From NCBI GenBank assembly GCA_958404085.1, contig CATXZX010000059.1, forward strand, positions 1 to 8,066: 8,066 nucleotides of DNA. Direction: 5' to 3'. Under the pieces are notes generated by a model. The model worked only from the letters and a program-made list of their open reading frames with translations, was not told where the DNA came from and ran no database searches. Every line of letters begins with the position of its first letter. Position 1 is the stretch's first letter. Positions 1 to 7,201 of this stretch are shown piece after piece. The DNA comes from an uncultured Prevotellaceae bacterium. Lineage in GTDB: Bacteria > Bacteroidota > Bacteroidia > Bacteroidales > Bacteroidaceae. The translations under genes were made by a program, and so were the position numbers.

Positions 1-1
1 C

Positions 2-808
2 AAACCGGAATGGCTGGACATCGTAAAGACCAGCCATGCACGGGCCAAAATCCGACAAGCTCTTAAAGAATTAAAAATCAAAGAAGGAGCTTTCGCCCGG
101 GAACTGCTGATTCGGAAATTCAAAAACCGGAAAATAGAATGGTCAGAGACCACTATAAGCCATCTGGTCAAGAAGATGGGATATAAAGAGTCCAGTGAAT
201 TTTTCCGCGCCTTAGCTAATGAATCGGTCAACATCAATGAGGTGATAGACACATACAACGTTTTATACAAACGCGAGAACAATCTCCTTGAAAGGACCGT
301 CGCCCCCAAAGCTGCTACATATACCCAAAACATTGCCAACGAAGGACATTCAAACATCGATTCGGACATACTCGTCATCGACCAGAACCTGAAAGGCATA
401 GACTTCACACTATCCAAATGCTGCCAGCCCATATACGGTGATGAGATCTTCGGTTTTGTCACCATAAACGGAGGTATAAAAATACATCGCTGCAACTGCC
501 CCAATGCCACATCGCTCAAAGAACGTTTCGGTTACCGCATCGTAAAAGCCAAATGGGCCGGAAAAGGAAACAACTTGTACCCGATAACGATTAAAGTCAT
601 CGGACAAGATGATATCGGTATCGTAAACAATATTACCTCTGTCATCGGAAAAGAAAAAGACCTGTTCCTTCGATCCATCAATATCGACTCTCACGACGGA
701 CTGTTCACCGGAATGCTAACTGTTATGGTCAATGAATTATCCGTACTTGACGCGCTAATAAGAAAACTGAAAACAATTCGAGGTGTCAAAGCCGTATCCC
801 GAAATTGA
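2..808 (+). CDS. rsh: RelA/SpoT-family (p)ppGpp synthetase/hydrolase, C-terminal part (5' end outside window)
   Basis: The frame is open from base 2 to a TGA at 806-808, giving the last 268 residues of a long Rsh protein that makes and/or degrades the stringent-response alarmone (p)ppGpp. It begins PEWLDIVKTSHARAKIRQAL, the conserved stretch just after the TGS domain. A helical region follows. Near residues 138-168 is the CC/zinc-finger-like domain: LSKCCQPIYGDEIFGFV, with the Cys pair at 140-141, then GGIKIHRCNCPNA with H162, C164 and C166. An ACT domain fills residues 193-267 (YPITIKVIGQDDIGIVNNIT to GVKAVSR). These C-terminal domains regulate the enzyme and contact the ribosome in known long Rsh proteins. 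The hydrolase and synthetase domains lie outside the window, so RelA-like and SpoT-like activity cannot be told apart. The first ATG in view (176) is internal. The 3' end overlaps the next gene by 26 bases, which suggests co-transcription. Confidence 0.95.
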   Translation, partial: KPEWLDIVKTSHARAKIRQALKELKIKEGAFARELLIRKFKNRKIEWSETTISHLVKKMGYKESSEFFRALANESVNINEVIDTYNVLYKRENNLLERTVAPKAATYTQNIANEGHSNIDSDILVIDQNLKGIDFTLSKCCQPIYGDEIFGFVTINGGIKIHRCNCPNATSLKERFGYRIVKAKWAGKGNNLYPITIKVIGQDDIGIVNNITSVIGKEKDLFLRSINIDSHDGLFTGMLTVMVNELSVLDALIRKLKTIRGVKAVSRN

Positions 809-2954
809 ACTTGTACGACTGCTACTCGGAGTCCTTCTATTCTTTTTACCGATAGCATCTGTCTGTGCCGAGTACAATTGTGCGGATTCCATCATGGAAT
901 CTGTTTTTTCCTACATGGAACGCGAACAATTATCCATCGGCCGGTTCGAATCTGATGTGTACATCCGTTTCCAAATCCAGACCCGAAGAAGAAATATCGG
1001 AAGCCAGTTCATCCCCGGTACAATCCGTCTGGAAAAAGGCAAAAACACCTATATCGGCGAAAGTTCGTCAAAATTCAACTACTCAGCTCCTGGAATAATG
1101 GACTATAAGAACATTGCATTCCACTGCACGCACCGCCGAATCAAAGAAATACACCACATCATTCTTTCAAACGCCTTTTTTTTCCTGTATGATCCCAGCC
1201 TAATGAAAAACAAAGTGCTGTCGCCTTTCCACATCCGCAATAAAAAATATTACAAATACCAACTCGACTCTACCTACATTCATGAGAACGAAGCCTATCA
1301 CCATATTCTCATCAAGCCGCGCTTCCACAACACACAATTGGTGACCGGTGCAGTTACAGTCCGACAAAATACCGGAAACATTGCCTATGCAGACTTGCAC
1401 ATGAACTACGACATGATCAACATCCGCATACAGGCTAACATGGGCAAGTCTGGCGTTGAATCCCTACTCCCCGGCACGGCCAACATCGAAGCAAATTTCT
1501 CTTTCTTGAAAAACTCCATTTCCACAAAGTTAAATATTACATACGCATACACTAAAGCAGAACTTTTATCCGATTCCACGCACATCCCCAAAAAGAGCGA
1601 CGAAGGCAAACGTTACGACCTTACCTATCTGAACCAATTGAAAATAGATACGAACCTGACGGAATACGACAGACATTACTTTGACCGGACACGCCCCTAC
1701 CCCCTGACCCCGACCGAAGATTCGCTGTATCGTTTCTCCTCGGTCGACACGATAAACAGAGACAAGCACATGCAGAACAAATTCTTCCAGACCGAAACGA
1801 TGGAAGACCTACTGTTAGGAAGCCACTCCATCAAGATCACGCCGAAAGGTATCCTACGCCTGCCTCCCCTGTTGACCCCCTCCATGTTCCAATGGAGTAA
1901 ACGGAACTTTTCACTCCAGACAAGAATCGGTTTCAAATACGAATCATACCGCAACCGTGTCCTGAATGCTACGGCACGCCTGGGCTATAACTTCAAAGAA
2001 AAACAATTCTACTGGAAAATACCTTTATCATATATTTTTGCTCCGTCCGTATTGGGGCAAATTGATTTTGAAGTCGGAAACGGAAACAGGATTTACAGCA
2101 GTTTACAGGCCAACGATATCCGCAATGCCATTAAGAACCATACCGATTACGACACCTTGATCCACATCTTCGACAATTATAATTTCAATTATTACAAAGA
2201 CTTCCATTCCAAGCTGAACTGTTCATTCGAACCCCTCAACGGTATTGTATTGACAGGAGGACTCACGTACCACAGACGTTCACTGATTAACTGGAACACC
2301 ACGGCACAGGAATCCGGTTTCACGCGGACTTATGAAAGTTTCGCGCCCCACCTGCGTGTCACGTGGACTCCGGCTTACTATTACTACCTGAAGGGAAAAC
2401 GCAAAGTACACCTTTATTCGTATTGGCCGACCTTTTCCCTCGACTATGAGAGAGCCGTACATTGGTTCGGCAGTAACAACGAATACGAAAAATGGGAATT
2501 CGATGTTCAATACAAACATACCTCTTACACCCTACAATCCCTATACCTAAGATTCGGGTTCGGATTCTACACACAACAGGAAAGCATGTATTTTGTCGAC
2601 TACAACCACTTCCGGTACAACAGCCTTCCCAATGGATGGGATGACGAAATATCCGGTACATTCCAGTTGCTCGACTCCAGATGGTACAACGAATCCGAAT
2701 ATTATGTCCGTCTTTGCATGGCATACGAATCTCCGATGCTCGCACTGTCCCGCATCAGGCATCTTTCCAAATACATACAGAAGGAACGGCTTTATTGCAA
2801 CACACTTACGGTCAATGCGCTAAAGCCGTACATGGAATTCGGCTACGGAATTTCCACCCATGCACTCGATTTTGCGTTGTTCTGCGCCGTAGCAAACGGT
2901 AAGAGTACATCGTTCGGAACAAAGTTTATTTTCAAGTTATTCGACAATTGGTAA
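783..2954 (+). CDS. DUF5686-like outer-membrane beta-barrel protein
   Basis: This encodes a 723-residue exported protein that I place in the Bacteroidetes DUF5686 family, whose function is unknown. The only usable start is GTG 783: an in-frame TGA lies at 768-770 and no ATG or TTG occurs before the signal peptide. Residues 11-29 form a hydrophobic signal sequence (LLLGVLLFFLPIASVCA) with probable signal-peptidase-I cleavage after VCA. Residues about 34-260 form a soluble N-terminal region with family-like features (ESSSKFNY, then LVTGAVTVRQNTGNI at 186-200). From about 370 to the end, alternating aromatic and polar strands are rich in Tyr and Phe, and the chain ends FKLFDNW with a terminal aromatic residue, as outer-membrane barrels do. 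Many family members begin with a carboxypeptidase-D-regulatory-like beta-sandwich; I see none here. The gene overlaps rsh by 26 bases and is probably in its operon. The barrel and export calls are firmer than the family name. Confidence 0.8.
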   Translation: MSKPYPEIELVRLLLGVLLFFLPIASVCAEYNCADSIMESVFSYMEREQLSIGRFESDVYIRFQIQTRRRNIGSQFIPGTIRLEKGKNTYIGESSSKFNYSAPGIMDYKNIAFHCTHRRIKEIHHIILSNAFFFLYDPSLMKNKVLSPFHIRNKKYYKYQLDSTYIHENEAYHHILIKPRFHNTQLVTGAVTVRQNTGNIAYADLHMNYDMINIRIQANMGKSGVESLLPGTANIEANFSFLKNSISTKLNITYAYTKAELLSDSTHIPKKSDEGKRYDLTYLNQLKIDTNLTEYDRHYFDRTRPYPLTPTEDSLYRFSSVDTINRDKHMQNKFFQTETMEDLLLGSHSIKITPKGILRLPPLLTPSMFQWSKRNFSLQTRIGFKYESYRNRVLNATARLGYNFKEKQFYWKIPLSYIFAPSVLGQIDFEVGNGNRIYSSLQANDIRNAIKNHTDYDTLIHIFDNYNFNYYKDFHSKLNCSFEPLNGIVLTGGLTYHRRSLINWNTTAQESGFTRTYESFAPHLRVTWTPAYYYYLKGKRKVHLYSYWPTFSLDYERAVHWFGSNNEYEKWEFDVQYKHTSYTLQSLYLRFGFGFYTQQESMYFVDYNHFRYNSLPNGWDDEISGTFQLLDSRWYNESEYYVRLCMAYESPMLALSRIRHLSKYIQKERLYCNTLTVNALKPYMEFGYGISTHALDFALFCAVANGKSTSFGTKFIFKLFDNW

Positions 2955-3003
2955 CCATCAGAATCATCCATAAAACTCACAAACGGTAGCATATTCAAAC
3001 CCG

Positions 3004-3038
3004 GAAGCAGGTTGTAATCCGCCCGGGCCTGCTTCTTT
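3004..3038 (+). terminator. Probable rho-independent terminator after the DUF5686-like gene
   Basis: GAAGCAGG (3004-3011) pairs perfectly with CCTGCTTC (3028-3035), and G·T wobbles can extend the stem inward. The second arm runs straight into TTTAAAA. It lies about 50 bases past the stop codon of the upstream plus-strand gene. The 16-base loop is long and the T run short, so the call is moderate. Confidence 0.5.
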
Positions 3039-3041
3039 AAA

Positions 3042-3066
3042 ATCCGGGCCACCTGAGAGCCCGGAT
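3042..3066. repeat. Short inverted repeat (hairpin)
   Basis: ATCCGGGC (3042-3049) pairs perfectly with GCCCGGAT (3059-3066) around a 9-base loop. No T tract follows on either strand, so it may only support the neighbouring terminator. Its CCGGGC core can also pair with the GCCCGGG in the loop of the preceding hairpin, so alternative folds are possible. Confidence 0.4.
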
Positions 3067-3145
3067 CCGGTTTACCGGAACCAGCGGGTATATCCGGCCA
3101 TCCTACACATACTCAGACAACCTCAATGGGCAAAGCCCCAATACC

Positions 3146-3187
3146 TAATCAGGGCTGACTCCTCAGAAATGAAGTCAGCCCTGATTA
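3146..3187. terminator. Perfect 15-bp hairpin, probable bidirectional terminator
   Basis: TAATCAGGGCTGACT (3146-3160) and AGTCAGCCCTGATTA (3173-3187) are exact reverse complements around a 12-base loop. The GC core flanked by A/T ends gives a U-rich end to the RNA in both directions (GATTA then TT on plus, GATTA then GGTATT on minus). It sits 107 bases past the esterase stop on minus and about 190 bases past the DUF5686-like stop on plus. It is the only strong hairpin near the esterase 3' end, so I assign it as that operon's terminator. Confidence 0.6.
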
Positions 3188-3293
3188 TTCACCGGCCCAA
3201 ACAATTTTTATCGGCATCCGACTATCGGTTGATATCCCGGTGTTTCGGAACCGAAAAATATCCCGTTCAAACAACCCACGTTCAAAAGACAGC

Positions 3294-5381
3294 CTACCGG
3301 ACACCTTCCATACGGAATGTACTTGCCGGCAATCCCCGGCCATTTACCAGATTGGCCCTCGTAAAGGGTTGCCAAGCATAACGGATGCCCCAAGGTTCTT
3401 TTACCTCTGGACTGGAAACTTGCAGATATCCGTCCTGAATTTCAACAATAGCCGGTTTGTAAATACCGTCAGTTCCTGCTATTTCCATACCACAGACCTT
3501 GCCACCATCGGCAGTCTGCAATCCGTTAGCCCAATTGAAATAAACGGCCACCCCTGCACCCCGACGATGAGCCTCACGGAACAGCGGGCCGGAGGGGACA
3601 CACCCCTCGTGCCCGTATTCTTTATACAGGGCACTGAAAGCCAGACGTTCTCCGATTTCGCGTTTACGCCGCGGATGTACATCGAGCGAATCGCCCTTGT
3701 CAGAAGAAACAACCATAGACACATTGGATATTTGACTTGCCAAACGGCGCTGGCTGTCCCTGAACAGCGGCCACGAGGGTCTGTTCAGACTCGATAACTG
3801 CACAAAATAAAACGGAAGTTCTTCCTTCCAGTATCGTCTCCATCCGGCCACCATAAGTGGAAACAAACGTTCATGAAGTTCTATATTGTGTGCATTGGAC
3901 TCACCCTGATACCAGATAACACCCTTTATAGGATAATGGTTCAACGGCAATATTCCGGCCTCAAACAAATAACAAGGTTCATAGGGATGACGCTGCAAAG
4001 GGTTTTTCGACTTTTTGATATTCAATGCCGCACGCCCTCTTGCCCATCCCTGAATGTGGTCATTCCGCAACCAATCTTTCAAGATGGCCGGATAAGCGTG
4101 TTCCAAAGTAAACCGATCGGTCCATGCCTCTGTCGATGCTCCGCCCACCGCATTACATATCAGTCCGATGTGTATTCCCGGCAAACTATCGGACAATGTT
4201 CTTCCGAAATGAAACGCAATCGACGAAAAATCCACAACTGACGAAGCGCTGCAACGCTCCCAACCGTCCATTTGGTAATAGCCCAACTTATTGACGGTAT
4301 CCAAGACCGAGCTATCCCACTCCACAGCATTTGTCGGCCAACGGTTTTTCATGTTAAACAGATGAATCGTAGGCAAAGACTCAGCCATGGCCAGATCGGC
4401 TTTCGCCGTAACAGCTTCCTTCACCGTAAAAAGCATGTTAGACTGTCCCGAACAAAGCCATACCTCACCAATCCATACATCCTGGAACGTTTTCCGGATT
4501 TTTTTGGTCTCCACACGCAATTCATAAGGGCCACCTTCCTTCATAGGACTCAACTTGACCATCCAACGTCCATCCGCACCGGCGTATGCCGAAACCCGTT
4601 GTCCGTTCAGTCCGACCGTTACCTTCTCACCTGCATCCGCCATGCCTTCCAACGATAAAGCGCGGTTACGTTGCAGCACCATGCCATCGGAAAATGTCGG
4701 AGGAAGCTGTAAACCACCGTAATCGCCGGTCAATGCCCCATATACCGTACGTGCCAGGATTTCAGCCCCTTCCACATTCGGATGCAACGCATCGGGAAAC
4801 AACTCAACGCGCTTATAGAGCGGTGTCTGTAAATCGATGAGTCCGACATCCGCCGTACGCGCTATCTGCTCGATACACGTCTGAATCTGATCATACCAAT
4901 CGCGTGTGCCGGACAGGAACCGACTATGCGCATGTGTTATGGGAGTCATACGGCAAATCCATATTTTCGCTTTCGGATTGGCCTGACGAAAAGAATCAAT
5001 CAAAGCTCGGTAATCGGGAATGAACTCACTGGCATAATTGGGCCAGTTGCGGGGATCCGTATCATTCAGTCCCAGATGAATCACCACCCAGTCCGCCGCA
5101 AAATCCATAGCCGCACGAAATTCGGGCAACTTTACATAAGGGCGATGTCCCTTATAAAGCAATGTTGCACCACTATGACCAAAATTACGGACATCGTACC
5201 CGTTTCCGAGCATACGTTGCAACTGAAACGGGTAAGCGTTCTGTTCACGTTCGGGCAACAAATAGCCATAAGTCACACTGTTTCCCACACAAGCGACCTT
5301 TATTGTCGATTTGCCCGCAGCATACAGGCTGAAAATACACGCAAACAACAGTGCGATTAAATTTTTCATTTTAACCATCAT
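3294..5381 (-). CDS. Two-domain sialate O-acetylesterase (SGNH hydrolase + SASA domain), NanS/EstA-like
   Basis: This is a 695-residue exported esterase predicted to remove O-acetyl groups from sialic acids (or other acetylated glycans) so that sialidases and catabolic enzymes can act. A signal sequence (MKNLIALLFACIFSLYAAG) starts at residue 5. Domain 1, about residues 27-220, is an SGNH/GDSL hydrolase: GNSVTYG with Ser35, FGHSG, GLND with Asn106, and DALHPN with Asp197 and His200. Domain 2, about 225-695, is a sialate-O-acetylesterase domain: CSGQSNM with Ser314, CNAVGGASTEAW, WYQGESNAH, and DVHP with Asp567 and His569. Both catalytic sets look complete. I chose ATG 5381, the first ATG after the permease stop (one-base gap); ATG 5369, directly before the signal peptide, is equally plausible. 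The tight spacing implies translational coupling to the permease. The two-domain layout matches Bacteroidetes NanS/EstA proteins; the exact substrate is inferred. Confidence 0.88.
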   Translation of the reverse strand: MMVKMKNLIALLFACIFSLYAAGKSTIKVACVGNSVTYGYLLPEREQNAYPFQLQRMLGNGYDVRNFGHSGATLLYKGHRPYVKLPEFRAAMDFAADWVVIHLGLNDTDPRNWPNYASEFIPDYRALIDSFRQANPKAKIWICRMTPITHAHSRFLSGTRDWYDQIQTCIEQIARTADVGLIDLQTPLYKRVELFPDALHPNVEGAEILARTVYGALTGDYGGLQLPPTFSDGMVLQRNRALSLEGMADAGEKVTVGLNGQRVSAYAGADGRWMVKLSPMKEGGPYELRVETKKIRKTFQDVWIGEVWLCSGQSNMLFTVKEAVTAKADLAMAESLPTIHLFNMKNRWPTNAVEWDSSVLDTVNKLGYYQMDGWERCSASSVVDFSSIAFHFGRTLSDSLPGIHIGLICNAVGGASTEAWTDRFTLEHAYPAILKDWLRNDHIQGWARGRAALNIKKSKNPLQRHPYEPCYLFEAGILPLNHYPIKGVIWYQGESNAHNIELHERLFPLMVAGWRRYWKEELPFYFVQLSSLNRPSWPLFRDSQRRLASQISNVSMVVSSDKGDSLDVHPRRKREIGERLAFSALYKEYGHEGCVPSGPLFREAHRRGAGVAVYFNWANGLQTADGGKVCGMEIAGTDGIYKPAIVEIQDGYLQVSSPEVKEPWGIRYAWQPFTRANLVNGRGLPASTFRMEGVR

Positions 5382-5382
5382 A

Positions 5383-7065
5383 TTAGTTATCAATATTTTT
5401 ATGGGATGATGCAGCTACAGACGAATGGCGCCAGATACGCATCATATAGTAACTCAGATGAGACAAAGCAAAAAGAATTGAAAAGACCAGCAATACCTTG
5501 CTTTCACTCCATCCCACAGTCTGCTGATGCCAGAATCCCGTTATCACACACAAGACTGACAGAATAACGCCCAACATATTCAGGACATTCTGACCTTTCC
5601 GAAAATGGTTCATTTCTGGTTCTATCTTACTATTTTTCAGGCCATACGTGGCGTAGATATCCAATCCGACAAGCATCCATATCACAAGTCTGATCCAAGT
5701 ATCGGCAGGCAAAAAAAGCATCAGGACCAAGCAGGTCAAAATACCCATAATCGGAATAAACGGAACAAATGGAGTCTTGAAACTTCTATGTACATCGGGC
5801 ATTGTACGACGTACAATCAACACAGCAGCACAAACCAAGGTAAAAGCCAACAATGTTCCTATACTAGTCATTTCACCGGCCAGACGCGCCGGAACAAACG
5901 CGGCCATCACACTTACGACTACCATAAAAAGCAGATTGCTGTGTGCGGGTGTCCGAAAACGAGGATGAATACGCGAAAACAAGGGTGGTAACAAACCGTC
6001 GCGGCTCATGCTCATAAAAACCCGACTCTGCGCCATCAGCGTAACCATTATGACCGAACAATAACCAAACAGTATGGCAAAAAGAATAGCACGGTTCAAC
6101 CAAGGATAGGCCGGACGAATTAATCCTGCCGCATCTTCTGTTCCCATATGGTCTATGGCAATGGCTACGGGAGCTATACCCTGTTGTCCGCTAAACTCGG
6201 TATAATGGGCCACACCCGTCATGACATGTGCAAATGCCACGTAGAGAATCGTACAGACCAACAGGGAAACTAAAATACCTATCGGCATATCACGCTTCGG
6301 ATTCTTCGTTTCCTGGGCAGCCGTACTGACAGCATCGAAACCTAAAAAGGCAAAGAATACAATAGCTGCACCGCGCAAAACGCCCGAAAAACCGAATTCG
6401 CCCAAAACACCTGTATTCTGAGGTATGTAGGGGATATAATTCTCCGTACGGATATACTTCCAACCCAACAGAACAAACACAACGATAACTGACACCTTAA
6501 GAAAAACAATGATGCCATTTACAAACGAGCTTCCCTCTATTCCACGTATCAGGAACACGCTCATGACCATCACGATGAATGCTGCAGGCAAATTAATGAT
6601 GCCGCCATCCCAAGGGCAAGCGGCCAATTCCGGAGGTATGTCTATCCCGATACCTTGCAGCAGTACAACAAAATAACGGCTCCAGCTGATACTGACAGTT
6701 GTCGCCGCGACCGTATACTCCAGCACCAAGTCCCAACCTACAATCCACGCAACCAGTTCACCCATCGTTGCATACGAATACGTGTAAGCGCTTCCTGCAA
6801 CCGGAATCATCGACGCAAATTCCGCATAACACAGACCTGCAAAACAACATCCCAATGCTGCGATAGCAAAAGACAACGTGATGGCCGGTCCTGCATACAT
6901 GGCCGCAACCGAACCGGTAATGGAAAACAAACCGGCTCCAATAATCACTCCCACCCCGAAAGCCACCAGATTAAAAGGTCCCAGAACGCGTTTCAACGAA
7001 CGGTTACCACATTCCGAAGACTCCATCTGCAATGCTTCTATAGACTTACGTACAAATAATCCCAT
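5383..7065 (-). CDS. APC-superfamily amino acid permease, cationic amino acid transporter (CAT) type
   Basis: This is a 560-residue inner-membrane amino acid transporter. Motifs of the CAT family are clear: GVGVIIGAGLF in the first membrane helix (37-47), the unwound substrate-binding helix of the APC fold; PVAGSAYTY (88-96); and FFAFLGFDAVSTAAQE followed by KNPKRD (237-259), the helix-6 signature shared with YfnA/GkApcT-like proteins. Hydrophobic segments give the usual 12 helices up to about residue 475. A further 75-85 residues carry two more hydrophobic segments (about 494-513 and 523-543), so 14 helices are likely. ATG 7065 (MGLFVRKSIEAL) is chosen because the longer frame needs a TTG at 7086. 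The specific amino acid cannot be read from the sequence; a cationic substrate is not guaranteed by the family name. It lies 136 bases after prs and one base before the esterase start, probably as the first gene of a two-gene operon. Confidence 0.92.
   Translation of the reverse strand: MGLFVRKSIEALQMESSECGNRSLKRVLGPFNLVAFGVGVIIGAGLFSITGSVAAMYAGPAITLSFAIAALGCCFAGLCYAEFASMIPVAGSAYTYSYATMGELVAWIVGWDLVLEYTVAATTVSISWSRYFVVLLQGIGIDIPPELAACPWDGGIINLPAAFIVMVMSVFLIRGIEGSSFVNGIIVFLKVSVIVVFVLLGWKYIRTENYIPYIPQNTGVLGEFGFSGVLRGAAIVFFAFLGFDAVSTAAQETKNPKRDMPIGILVSLLVCTILYVAFAHVMTGVAHYTEFSGQQGIAPVAIAIDHMGTEDAAGLIRPAYPWLNRAILFAILFGYCSVIMVTLMAQSRVFMSMSRDGLLPPLFSRIHPRFRTPAHSNLLFMVVVSVMAAFVPARLAGEMTSIGTLLAFTLVCAAVLIVRRTMPDVHRSFKTPFVPFIPIMGILTCLVLMLFLPADTWIRLVIWMLVGLDIYATYGLKNSKIEPEMNHFRKGQNVLNMLGVILSVLCVITGFWHQQTVGWSESKVLLVFSILFALSHLSYYMMRIWRHSSVAASSHKNIDN
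5386..5625 (-). other. C-terminal extension of the permease with two extra membrane segments
   Basis: After the end of the usual 12-helix CAT core (KNSKI, near residue 481) the protein continues for about 80 residues. It has two hydrophobic stretches, VLNMLGVILSVLCVITGFW and VLLVFSILFALSHLSYYMM, and a charged tail ending KNIDN. Short bacterial CAT proteins normally stop near the start of this segment; eukaryotic CATs have 14 helices. Its role is unknown. Confidence 0.6.
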
Positions 7066-7201
7066 ATCCTGAACTTGCAACAACAATGGACAAACACCTT
7101 AACAACAAAATCAACCAAAGTACACCGATGTATCCTGGTTTATCGGAATACTTTAGTTGATTTGCTACTAATTCCTTTCTATATAATTTAAACTACAAAA
7201 A
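7066..7201 (-). promoter_or_regulatory. prs-permease spacer; no clear promoter
   Basis: This 136-base A/T-rich leader should hold the permease promoter if the permease is transcribed separately from prs. I searched the minus strand for the Bacteroides promoter pattern (TTTG near -33, TAnnTTTG near -7) and found no good match. The nearest, TACTTTGG, lies inside the hairpin arm at 7110-7129. The spacer is dominated by that hairpin. Downstream of it are two TTGTTGTT copies with no recognisable function. Confidence 0.3.
7097..7161 (-). terminator. Strong hairpin plus T-rich tail, probable prs terminator
   Basis: Bases 7110-7129 and 7142-7161 form a 20-bp stem around a 12-base loop. In the minus-strand RNA all positions pair except one T-T mismatch, with two G·U pairs. 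Reading on minus, the stem is followed by TTTGTTGTTAAGG. The plus-strand flank (TTGCTACTA) is a poorer tail, so the minus direction is preferred. It starts 41 bases after the prs stop and ends 45 bases before the permease ATG. It could stop prs transcription fully, or partly as an attenuator. Confidence 0.65.

Larger units (their letters stand above)
2955..3293. other. Convergent intergenic spacer, no gene
   Basis: This 339-base gap separates the ends of two converging genes: the DUF5686-like gene on plus and the esterase on minus. No convincing coding frame or RNA gene is visible. It holds three clear inverted repeats (3004-3035, 3042-3066 and 3146-3187), listed separately, plus several short CCGG-rich repeats around 3061-3100. 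The layout fits a two-way transcription stop. Confidence 0.7.

Noticed and set aside
846..872. Lipoprotein signal with Cys28 in the DUF5686-like protein
   Set aside because: The residues before the Cys (ASV) do not match a lipobox; signal-peptidase-I cleavage after VCA fits better.
2359..2745. 128-codon minus-strand frame inside the DUF5686-like gene
   Set aside because: Its composition (Arg/Cys/Ile-rich) is typical of the antisense of a Tyr-rich barrel gene, and no motif is recognised.
3243..3256. Palindrome-like TTTCGG-AA-CCGAAA near the esterase 3' end
   Set aside because: The two-base centre cannot form a stable loop on single-stranded RNA with the full stem, and no T tract follows. No operator role can be supported.
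3240..5360. Several plus-strand frames of 84-185 codons opposite the esterase
   Set aside because: They lie antisense to a gene with clear catalytic motifs and show no domain or signal peptide of their own.
5382..5393. TTG start at 5393 for the esterase
   Set aside because: It would overlap the permease end and places extra residues before the signal peptide; ATG 5381 or 5369 fits better.
7066..7086. TTG start at 7086 for the permease
   Set aside because: ATG 7065 gives MGLFVRKSIEAL, a natural permease N-terminus, without needing a rare start codon.
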